DNA from: Desulfatitalea sp. UBA4791
Lineage (GTDB): Bacteria > Desulfobacterota > Desulfobacteria > Desulfobacterales > Desulfosarcinaceae
Length of the DNA stretch: 11,120 bases
Reading direction: 5' to 3'
Assembly (NCBI GenBank): GCA_002402905.1
Contig: DHGT01000031.1
Location: 1-11,120, forward strand
Below, piece by piece: positions 1 to 6,274 of this stretch. A program made the position numbers and the translations under genes. Below the pieces are notes generated by a model. That model worked only from the letters and a program-made list of their open reading frames with translations. It ran no database searches and was not told the origin of the DNA. Position 1 is the first letter of the stretch, and every line of letters starts with the position of its first letter.

Positions 1-458
1 CCGACCGAAATCCAGCCCTGGCCGGCAGGGTTGATCTCCCAGGCGATGATCAAAGGATCGTAGCAGGCCACATGATTGGGAAGATTGGCGGAACTCGTCA
101 TGACAGGGCTGACGATGGTCTTGTCCGCCGGCTGGACCGTCACGCTGGCCCGCCATTCCAGGGTAGCTCCCCCGATGTTGCACTGCCCGCCAATCTCGAC
201 AGACTCCGCGGCGGTGGGCGCCCTTACCACGCTGAAGGTGGCTTTCAGCTTCGGTGGTTTGTTGCGGGTGTAGCATACCGGCGCCTGCCTGTCCTGGGCC
301 CGTTTGCGCTGCCATTCCGGCTTGGCAAAATCTCCGGTGGTATCCTTTTCCACCACATGGCTGTCGGAGAACTCGATCTCCTTTAGCTGCAGCAAGGTAT
401 GGTGCGCTTCAGAAGCCAGCTTTTCGAACAGGGCGATTTTTTCTTTGATGTCGGTCAT
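1..458 (-). CDS. Unrecognised protein downstream of PAAR gene, N-terminal part only (runs off left edge); possible T6SS cargo
   Basis: A reading frame opens with ATG at 458-456 and stays open for 152 codons to the window edge, so only the N-terminus is visible. The first 25 or so residues (MTDIKEKIALFEKLASEAHH...) look helical and charged. From about residue 60 the sequence looks beta-rich, with short alternating strands, Cys at about residues 64 and 104, and a stretch near residues 135-152 with the pattern YDPLIIAWEIN..GQGWISVG. There is no signal peptide or membrane segment, as expected for a T6SS-exported or cytoplasmic protein. It starts 17 bp after the PAAR-like gene, in the same direction, a position where cargo effectors or their partners usually lie. 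No strong Shine-Dalgarno precedes it, so translational coupling to the PAAR gene is likely. The late W-E-I...W motif reminds me of beta-sandwich regions in other T6SS-linked proteins, but I cannot assign a family or a toxic activity. Confidence 0.7.
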   Translation of the reverse strand, partial: MTDIKEKIALFEKLASEAHHTLLQLKEIEFSDSHVVEKDTTGDFAKPEWQRKRAQDRQAPVCYTRNKPPKLKATFSVVRAPTAAESVEIGGQCNIGGATLEWRASVTVQPADKTIVSPVMTSSANLPNHVACYDPLIIAWEINPAGQGWISV

Positions 459-475
459 CGTCGCTCAGAGAGGGG

Positions 476-856
476 TTACCCCATAATGTTCTTCTTGTTG
501 TGAAACAGCGGATCTCCCATTCGGCAGACATTCTTGCCTTCGAACTTCACGTCAAACGAGTACATCATGAATTCCGCCTCCCCTTTCGTACTGCTGCTGA
601 CCACGCCCCCCGCCGTTCCGGCCTCATCTCCTGTGGTCAGACCATATTTGGCGCCTTTGACCATGGGCATCTGACCGTCGGTTTTCACCTTTATCGGCCC
701 CCCGCTGGTATCGGAAGATTTACCGATATTGGGATAGGGAATGGGAACCGGTCCGCTGGGAGTAGGTGTCTTGCAGACATCGGGAAAGACCACACTCAAC
801 CCCCCGCTGCCCTTGTGAACGATGCCCCTCGAATTGGCGAAAGCCGTCTGTCCCAT
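476..856 (-). CDS. PAAR-like DUF4150 (Tox-PAAR-like) spike-tip protein
   Basis: This 126-residue protein is almost entirely one DUF4150 / Tox-PAAR-like domain, a relative of the PAAR proteins that cap the VgrG spike and carry effectors. Family hallmarks are the opening FANSRGIVHKGSGG (residues 6-19), the proline-rich VCKTPTPSGPVPIPYPN (27-43), KVKTDGQMPMVKGAKYG (57-72), and the closing GKNVCRMGDPLFHNKKN (108-123). His14, Cys28, Cys111 and His119 are plausible metal ligands, by analogy with the zinc site of PAAR tips; this is inference. It has no C-terminal toxin extension, so any cargo should be a separate protein, most simply the next gene downstream. Two in-frame ATGs are possible, at 862 and 856. 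I chose 856 because GGGAGG then lies 8 nt upstream rather than 2. It starts 16 bp after the thiolase-like fragment ends. Confidence 0.9.
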   Translation of the reverse strand: MGQTAFANSRGIVHKGSGGLSVVFPDVCKTPTPSGPVPIPYPNIGKSSDTSGGPIKVKTDGQMPMVKGAKYGLTTGDEAGTAGGVVSSSTKGEAEFMMYSFDVKFEGKNVCRMGDPLFHNKKNIMG

Positions 857-864
857 GCGCATGT

Positions 865-870
865 CCTCCC
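865..870 (-). promoter_or_regulatory. Ribosome binding site deciding the PAAR-like start
   Basis: GGGAGG on the minus strand, 8 nt upstream of the ATG at 856-854 and only 2 nt upstream of the alternative ATG at 862-860. The spacing favours the shorter protein beginning MGQTAFANS. Confidence 0.65.
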
Positions 871-872
871 GA

Positions 873-1289
873 TCATCTCTCTTCCAGGCGGGCCACCAGG
901 GCCGCGGCCCGTTCGCCGCCGTCCGAAGCGCCGTAGACCAGCGCCGAACCCGGCAGGTAACCTTTCTGCATACCGATGGCCGCCAACGCAATCATTCCCG
1001 GGCCGCATCCAGCGCCCATGTCTCCGAAGCAGTCCGCCGGGTGTTCGAAGCGGGCTTCGGAATCGATATAGTCGCGGCACCTCACGGCCGCCACGCCCCA
1101 CTCCTTGGCCCAGTAGTACTCCCCGTTCATGCTGGAAAAGATGCATCGGGGACGATCCAGCTGCGTCGGTGCGGCGCCGACCAAGGCATCTACCGTGGCC
1201 GCCAGGCCTTCGCCGCGATAGGGCGCCTCGCTGAAAAGATGGCCCTCTTCGAAGCCCACGGCCGTCGATTCACATGCTCTTGCCGACAT
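873..1289 (-). CDS. Truncated thiolase-fold (beta-ketoacyl-synthase-like) protein, C-terminal third only
   Basis: The 138 codons encode what I recognise as the C-terminal part of the thiolase-like, 3-oxoacyl-ACP-synthase-related proteins found beside DUF4150 genes in T6SS clusters. Intact members are roughly 330-400 residues. Recognisable pieces are SEAPYRGEGLAATVDAL (residues 20-36), the SSMNGEYYWAKEW segment (52-64), HPADCFGDMGAGCGPG (83-98) and a final SALVYGASDGGERAAALV (115-132). The N-terminal two-thirds, which would carry the nucleophile Cys, is absent. The positions aligning by eye with the two catalytic His of true KAS enzymes (HGTGT and GH..GAAG) read SMNGE and FGDMGAG, so even the intact parent was probably not a condensing enzyme. 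The ATG at 1289 lies inside the last codons of vgrG, in another frame, and has no Shine-Dalgarno. Residues 1-10 look like vgrG sequence read out of frame. It may be a remnant rather than a functional gene. The parent family's role is thought to be in effector loading or spike assembly, but is uncertain. Confidence 0.6.
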   Translation of the reverse strand: MSARACESTAVGFEEGHLFSEAPYRGEGLAATVDALVGAAPTQLDRPRCIFSSMNGEYYWAKEWGVAAVRCRDYIDSEARFEHPADCFGDMGAGCGPGMIALAAIGMQKGYLPGSALVYGASDGGERAAALVARLEER

Positions 1290-2565
1290 CCAGGGACTTG
1301 TTCCCGCCGACCACTTCGCTGCTGTGGGCCCCCACGGCCACGCTCTTGGCAGCGCCGACCTGTTCGGTCTTGGCGCCGCCGACGGTCTCGTTCATGACCC
1401 CGCCGACGGTGGCTTGATAGGCGCCGCCAATGGAGAGCGATTTGGCCAGACCGATGGACTCGCTCATGTTCTGCGCCACACCGACGCTCATATTGCCGCC
1501 CACCATCTCGGTATGATGCTGCCCCACGGTGATTTGTTGATTCTTGCCCACGGTTTTGGTGCGGTCGTTGCCCACCGACAGGCTTTCATTATAACCGATG
1601 GTCTGGGACTTGTTGTTGTTGATGGCGATGTTCCAATCTTTCTGGCCGTGCAGGTAAATCTCTTCATTGCCCTTCTTGTCTTCGAAACGGATTTCGTTGG
1701 AACCATTGCCCTTCTTGTACGTATTGGACTTTATCGTGCTTTTGGTCTTCTCTGCCGGCAGTGCATACGGGGGCGTGTTGGTGCCGTGATAGACCCGGCC
1801 GGTGATAATGGGCCGGTCCGGATCGCCTTCGATGAAATCGACGATCACCTCCTGACCGACCCTGGGAATGAACATGGCACCCCAGCCGGCGCCGGCCCAT
1901 TGCTGGCTCACGCGAATCCAGCACGAACTGTTTTCATTCCTTTTGCCGGCGCGATCCCAATGAAATTGAACTTTGACCCGGCCGTGGCGGTCCGTATAAA
2001 TCTCCTCTTCGTCCGGCCCCGTGACGATGGCGGTCTGCACCCCTTCGATCACGGGCTTGGCATAGACGGCCTCGGGGGCGAGAAGGCGCGATATAAAAGC
2101 CCAATCGCTTTCGCGATATTGAACGCAATAGTCCCGCGCCGCGTAAGTCCCCCGCAAACGAAACGTGAACAGATCGCCTGTCACGCCGCCGTCATCGAGA
2201 ACCTTTTTGACGATATCGGGAACGCTTTGATTCTGAAAGATGCGGCAATCCCGCCGCAGCGTGAGCAAATGGACCTGGGGGACCACATGGGCGTCGTAGA
2301 GAAAAAATCGCCCCCTGGTGCCGATCAGCATGAAACGGTGCACCAGTCCGTTGAAATAGCGATCCCCATCCGGACCTTCGACCGTCAACAGGGCCGTTTT
2401 CCCGATGATATCCTCGAAAGCATACTCCTGTTCCGAAACCAGTTTGACGTTGCCTTCAAACAGCTCGGAGATGCGTTCACGCACCTTGAATTCATATACG
2501 CTCAGCTCATTGCCATCGGCAAAAAAGGTGAAGCGGGGCGCATTTGCCATCAATTGGACAGCCAT
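1270..2565 (-). CDS. vgrG (tssI): VgrG spike protein, internally and C-terminally shortened
   Basis: TssI/VgrG trimers form the puncturing spike at the end of the Hcp tube. This protein has 431 residues against about 600-900 normally. Residues 1-162 match the N-terminal gp27-like part (FLYDAHVVPQVHLLTLR...IFQNQSVPDIV, then RESDWAFISRLL). Residue 163 onward jumps directly to KPVIEGVQTAIVTGPDEEEIYTD (170-192), which begins the gp5-like OB fold. That fold follows in full, with HGRVKVQFHWDR, SSCWIRVSQQWAGAGWGAMF, PRVGQEVIVDF and GDPDRPIITGRVY (194-259). The usual SRLLEEEGI...Y segment and about 200 residues of the gp27-like domain are missing, without loss of frame. Residues 320-431 are 14 octapeptide repeats of the spike beta-helix, and the protein ends exactly at a repeat boundary (SLDVGKSM), without the usual non-repetitive C-terminus. 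The start at 2565 has GGAGG 7 nt upstream and lies 3 bp after the clpV stop, implying coupled translation. The identity is certain; whether it can form a working spike is doubtful. Confidence 0.9.
   Translation of the reverse strand: MAVQLMANAPRFTFFADGNELSVYEFKVRERISELFEGNVKLVSEQEYAFEDIIGKTALLTVEGPDGDRYFNGLVHRFMLIGTRGRFFLYDAHVVPQVHLLTLRRDCRIFQNQSVPDIVKKVLDDGGVTGDLFTFRLRGTYAARDYCVQYRESDWAFISRLLAPEAVYAKPVIEGVQTAIVTGPDEEEIYTDRHGRVKVQFHWDRAGKRNENSSCWIRVSQQWAGAGWGAMFIPRVGQEVIVDFIEGDPDRPIITGRVYHGTNTPPYALPAEKTKSTIKSNTYKKGNGSNEIRFEDKKGNEEIYLHGQKDWNIAINNNKSQTIGYNESLSVGNDRTKTVGKNQQITVGQHHTEMVGGNMSVGVAQNMSESIGLAKSLSIGGAYQATVGGVMNETVGGAKTEQVGAAKSVAVGAHSSEVVGGNKSLDVGKSM
1273..1608 (-). repeat. 14 tandem 24-bp (octapeptide) repeats encoding the VgrG beta-helix
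   Basis: Codons 320-431 of vgrG divide without remainder into 14 units of eight residues with the consensus xxxVGxxx: for example SQTIGYNE, SLSVGNDR, TKTVGKNQ, QITVGQHH, and finally SEVVGGNK and SLDVGKSM. This is the intertwined triangular beta-helix repeat of VgrG and phage gp5. The DNA units are diverged rather than identical, so this is an old protein repeat, not a recent expansion. The repeat ends 3 bp before the stop-codon end at 1270. Confidence 0.85.
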
Positions 2566-2568
2566 CCA

Positions 2569-5187
2569 TCATCCTCCAAAGGTGACGGTGAACCCGCCGC
2601 TGTCGTCCAGGTCGAGACGAACCTGGGCCGGCATCTCGCCGGTCGTCATGTAGGTCAGAATCTCCTGTGACATGCGTGGCATGACGGTGCCGCTCATGAT
2701 GTAGTCGATATTGCGCGCACCGGTCTCCACTTCGGTGCATCGGGCGGCGATCTGATCCACGACGGTTTGGGCGTATTGCATCTCGATCCGGTGGGTTTGA
2801 TGCATGCGACGGACCAACTTGTTCAATTTCAGTACGACGATATCCTTGAGAATATCGGGGGACAGTATCATGTAGGGGACCACGTTCATGCGGGCCAGGA
2901 GCGCCGGCTTGAAGTATTGGCTGAGGATGGGACGAATAGCCGAACTGATCACCTCCAGGGGCGGCACCTCTTCCCCGGCGCACATCTCGGTCACCACGTC
3001 CGTAGCCAGGTTGCTGGTGAGGAAAATGGCGGTATTCTTGAAATCGATCTCGCGCCCTTCGCCGTCGGCCAGCATGCCCTTGTCGAACACCTGGTAAAAG
3101 AGATTGAGCACTTCGGGGTGCCCTTTTTCCACCTCATCCAGCAGCACCACCGAGTACGGACGCTGCCGCACCGCCTCGCTCAACACCCCCCCTTCCCCGT
3201 AGCCGACATATCCCGGCGGGGAACCGATCAGCCGGCTGACCGTGTGCTTTTCCTGGAATTCGCTCATATTGATCGAGACCATGAAGTTCTCGCCCCCGAA
3301 CAGCAGATCGGCGACCGCCAGACCCGTCTCGGTTTTGCCGACCCCGCTGGGCCCCACCAGGAGAAAGACCCCTAAGGGTTGATGGGGGTCTTTCAGGCCC
3401 GATTTGGCCGCCTTAATCGTCTGGGCGATCATGCCCAGGGCCTGGTCCTGCCCCTTGATGCGCTGTCGCAGATTCTCTTCCAGTTTGATGATGTTGCGCG
3501 CCTCGTCGCGCATCACCTTACCCAATGGGATGCCGGTCCAGTCGGATACGACCTTGGCCACCACATCCGGATCCACTTCTGTACGGACCAGAGGAGAATC
3601 CCCTTGCAGTTGCGCCAGCTCCGCCGTGCTTTGGCGCAGCTCCTCCTTGACGCCCTCGATATTTTCTCCGGCCTGGGCAGTCTCCGCCAGCCGCTCGCGG
3701 ATCTCGATGACCTTCCGGGCCAGGGCTTGTTCCTCGAGCCATCGCCGGCGGGTCTCTTCGAGTGTCGTCTCCAGCTGTTCCCGCTCCTGATTCAAAGCCG
3801 CCTGTCGCTCCGATTCCACGGCAAGGCCATGCTGCTCATCGCGGGCAATGGCCTTCAGCTCCCGTGTCAGGGCCTGGATACGGCGCTCCAGATCTTCCAC
3901 GATATCCGGCTTGGCGCTGAGGAGAATCTTCACACGGGCCGCGCTGGTGTCGAGCAGGTCCACGGCCTTGTCCGGCAACTGGCGGCCGGAGATATAGCGG
4001 CTGGACATTTCCGCCGCCGCAGCGATGGCATCGTCGCGCACCACCACATGGTGTGCGTTTTCGTACTTTTCTTTCAATCCTCTCAAAATCAACTTGGCCG
4101 TATCCTCCGACGGTTCGTCCAGTTTGACCAGCTGGAATCGCCGCGCCAAAGCCGCGTCCTTTTCAAAGTACTTCTTATACTCCGACCAGGTGGTGGCGGC
4201 CACGGTGCGGAGCTCACCCCGCGCCAGGGCCGGTTTGAGCAGGTTGGCCGCATCGCTCATGCCGGCCTGCCCGCCGGCCCCGATCAGGGTGTGAGCCTCA
4301 TCGATAAAGAGGATGATCGGCTTTTCGGAGGACTTGACTTCATTGATCACCGACTTGAGCCGATTTTCGAATTCTCCTTTCATGCCTGCCCCGGCCTGCA
4401 GCAGTCCCATATCGAGACCGATAATGGCCACATCGCTGAGCAGTTCGGGCACGTCCCCCTCGACCACGCGCAGGGCCAATCCTTCGACCACGGCCGTCTT
4501 GCCCACCCCGGCCTCGCCGACGACGATGGGATTGTTCTTGCGCCGCCGGGCCAGAATATCCACCATTTGTCGGATCTCCCGGTCACGTCCAAACACCGGG
4601 TCGATCTCCCCTGCGGCGGCCTTGGCCGTAAAATCCACGCAGAAACGCTTGAGGGCCGTCGCCTCTCCCGGCGCCGCGGTCTCGCCCTCCACTTCCGAGG
4701 TCCTCACGGCCTTTTCCGACGAGCCTTTCACCATGTCCCAGAAACCGGCCATCACCGCGTCGCGACCGACCCCCCTGATCAAATCCACGTAAGCGCCGCT
4801 GCCGAACTGGTGGGGGCGATTGAGAAATGCCAGTAAAAGGGCGCCGGAACGAATCCGCGCCTCGTCCAGATCCACGGAGGCGGTCAGCCACCCCTCCTGG
4901 AGCCACTCGAGCAGCAGCGGTGAAAACACCGGCTTGGCCGCATTGCCGGTCTTGAAATCTTCCAGGCTGTCGGACAGTGCCTTGCGCAGATGTCCGCCAT
5001 CGACATCCTGATGCCTGAGAATAAGCGGCATGTCGGCCTGCTGGTCCTCCAGCAGTTTGAGCATCATGTGCTCCACCGTCACTTCGTAATGCGTGCGCGA
5101 CACGCATAACCCGGCGGCGCCCTCCAATGCACCGGTGCAATAACCGTTCATTCGGCGAAGCAGCGCTTTGATGTCCACTGAAATCAT
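2569..5187 (-). CDS. clpV (tssH): ClpV (TssH) AAA+ ATPase that disassembles contracted T6SS sheath
   Basis: The product is 872 residues, the normal length for ClpV. It is a hexameric ClpB-type unfoldase that extracts TssC from contracted sheath so that subunits are reused. Domains in order: a double Clp-N region (about 1-150); a linker; AAA-1 with Walker A GEAGVGKT (224-231), Walker B ILFIDEAH (292-299) and arginine-finger region ALARRF (346-351); a middle-domain coiled coil (about 426-526); AAA-2 with Walker A GPSGVGKT (612-619), Walker B VVLLDEVEK (680-688) and a sensor-2 GAR motif (823-825); then a short C-terminal D2 small domain. An upstream in-frame ATG at 5274 would add 29 residues running back into tssG. 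I chose 5187 because AGGAGG lies 7 nt before it and MISVDIKALL is the usual ClpV beginning. It follows tssG by 46 bp and precedes vgrG by 3 bp. Both ATPase sites look intact. T6SS context and length favour ClpV over the chaperone ClpB. Confidence 0.96.
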   Translation of the reverse strand: MISVDIKALLRRMNGYCTGALEGAAGLCVSRTHYEVTVEHMMLKLLEDQQADMPLILRHQDVDGGHLRKALSDSLEDFKTGNAAKPVFSPLLLEWLQEGWLTASVDLDEARIRSGALLLAFLNRPHQFGSGAYVDLIRGVGRDAVMAGFWDMVKGSSEKAVRTSEVEGETAAPGEATALKRFCVDFTAKAAAGEIDPVFGRDREIRQMVDILARRRKNNPIVVGEAGVGKTAVVEGLALRVVEGDVPELLSDVAIIGLDMGLLQAGAGMKGEFENRLKSVINEVKSSEKPIILFIDEAHTLIGAGGQAGMSDAANLLKPALARGELRTVAATTWSEYKKYFEKDAALARRFQLVKLDEPSEDTAKLILRGLKEKYENAHHVVVRDDAIAAAAEMSSRYISGRQLPDKAVDLLDTSAARVKILLSAKPDIVEDLERRIQALTRELKAIARDEQHGLAVESERQAALNQEREQLETTLEETRRRWLEEQALARKVIEIRERLAETAQAGENIEGVKEELRQSTAELAQLQGDSPLVRTEVDPDVVAKVVSDWTGIPLGKVMRDEARNIIKLEENLRQRIKGQDQALGMIAQTIKAAKSGLKDPHQPLGVFLLVGPSGVGKTETGLAVADLLFGGENFMVSINMSEFQEKHTVSRLIGSPPGYVGYGEGGVLSEAVRQRPYSVVLLDEVEKGHPEVLNLFYQVFDKGMLADGEGREIDFKNTAIFLTSNLATDVVTEMCAGEEVPPLEVISSAIRPILSQYFKPALLARMNVVPYMILSPDILKDIVVLKLNKLVRRMHQTHRIEMQYAQTVVDQIAARCTEVETGARNIDYIMSGTVMPRMSQEILTYMTTGEMPAQVRLDLDDSGGFTVTFGG

Positions 5188-5194
5188 ATGCCAT

Positions 5195-5200
5195 CCTCCT
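5195..5200 (-). promoter_or_regulatory. Ribosome binding site deciding the clpV start
   Basis: A perfect AGGAGG on the minus strand, 7 nt upstream of the ATG at 5187-5185. It excludes the longer in-frame start at 5274, which has no comparable signal and would overlap the end of tssG. Confidence 0.75.
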
Positions 5201-5233
5201 TGATGTGCTTGAAATATCGGTATCGGATCTGGT

Positions 5234-6274
5234 TCAAGCGCGCTGAACGTTAAAGCGCGTGCGCACCTCTCCAAGATGGGGCGTCGAAAACACCCAGGTG
5301 GTCACTCCCAGCACGGACCGTACCGGATCGCCCAAGGCCGTGGTTTTGGCCTGGTGGGCGCCGAGGATCAGCTCCACCTCATATGCCAGGGGATCGGCCA
5401 GATAGCTTTCCGTGAAGGCAGTCAACAGGTTGTGGTTTTCCTTGCCCGGGGTAAATTTTAAAAACTCCGCCTGCGCCAGGGGGCCGATCTGGATCCGGAA
5501 TTTGCCCATGCGATCATCGATTTCCTGGCCCACGTAGCTGTCGATCCCCAGCCGTCCTCCCGATTGGCCGAGGCACATCCGCTGGGACGCCGGGATAACG
5601 GCCTTGCGCAACACGCACGCCACGACCGTCAGCGTAATGCCCGGAAACACATCCCGCAGCAGCGCGCCCAATCCCTCCGCCGATCTGGGAAACTGTGTAA
5701 AAAGTCCGATGTAGCGCAACAGGCGGAAATCTCCGCCCGGCACGCCATGGGATTGGCGCAACGGTTCAGGCCCCAGCCCCAGTAGACAGTAGAGCCGCTC
5801 GATATATCGGCCGTCGTTGGTTTCGGCGACGTTCAAATACTGACGATACTTCAGCCATCCCTCATACAGGAGGTCATAGAGGCGCTGATTGAAGATGTCG
5901 ATGAATTCCCTGGAAACCGATTCGTCCTGGGCCGCTTCGGCCAGCAGATCTTCGGTGTAAAAGGTCGGCAGCGGTGATGCGCAGCCGTACAGCCCTAAAA
6001 AATTGGCCGTGACACGAAAATGATCGTCCTCCTCGACCCGTTCGATCGTCTCGAGGTCCGAGGAGGGAAAGGACAGTGAGAGGTTGGGCCTGACGCGGAT
6101 CCTGCCGACGGGGTGTGCTTCCCCCTTGGCAGCCTCTTCGCGGGTGAGGTGGCGAAGCAGGCGTATGGCCTGGAAGAATGAATAACCGCCTGCCTGGGTC
6201 AGCAGCGCCTGGGAGATCGGGTTGCCGGGGACCGGCGTTAAATCAGCGGATGTTCTCCGATGCGCGGCGGCCAT
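5234..6274 (-). CDS. tssG: TssG baseplate wedge protein
   Basis: The 346-residue product has the usual TssG length. TssG joins two TssF and one TssE in each baseplate wedge, in the cytoplasm at the inner membrane, and helps dock TssK. Visible family features are the N-terminal AGGYSFFQAIRLL (28-40), IRVRPNLSLSFPSSDL (59-74), the strongly conserved FLGLYGCASPLPTFYTE (92-108), an FIDIFNQRL...YEGWLKYR helix segment (about 123-143), and the C-terminal IGPLAQAEFLKFTPG segment. The start at 6274 has a purine-rich AAGGAGAGGT 6 nt upstream. The gene overlaps the end of tssF by 37 bp in a different frame, implying translational coupling that would help fix the TssF:TssG ratio. No frameshift or missing block is apparent. 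Confidence 0.93.
   Translation of the reverse strand: MAAAHRRTSADLTPVPGNPISQALLTQAGGYSFFQAIRLLRHLTREEAAKGEAHPVGRIRVRPNLSLSFPSSDLETIERVEEDDHFRVTANFLGLYGCASPLPTFYTEDLLAEAAQDESVSREFIDIFNQRLYDLLYEGWLKYRQYLNVAETNDGRYIERLYCLLGLGPEPLRQSHGVPGGDFRLLRYIGLFTQFPRSAEGLGALLRDVFPGITLTVVACVLRKAVIPASQRMCLGQSGGRLGIDSYVGQEIDDRMGKFRIQIGPLAQAEFLKFTPGKENHNLLTAFTESYLADPLAYEVELILGAHQAKTTALGDPVRSVLGVTTWVFSTPHLGEVRTRFNVQRA

Noticed and set aside
1273..1608. Periodic 24-bp units as a CRISPR or other non-coding array.
   Set aside because: The units are diverged, contiguous without spacers, in frame, and encode the classic VgrG xxxVGxxx octads.
1324..2670. A long plus-strand reading frame of 448 codons antisense to vgrG and the end of clpV.
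   Set aside because: It is a shadow of the GC-rich minus-strand genes, has low-complexity His/Gly/Asp-rich composition typical of antisense frames, and matches no family.
3379..4836. A 485-codon plus-strand frame opposite clpV.
   Set aside because: clpV is unmistakable on the other strand. The antisense translation is an artefact of codon bias, with no recognisable domain.
5188..5274. A longer clpV start at 5274 adding 29 residues.
   Set aside because: The extension runs back into tssG coding sequence and does not resemble a ClpV N-terminus, and a perfect ribosome site marks the start at 5187.
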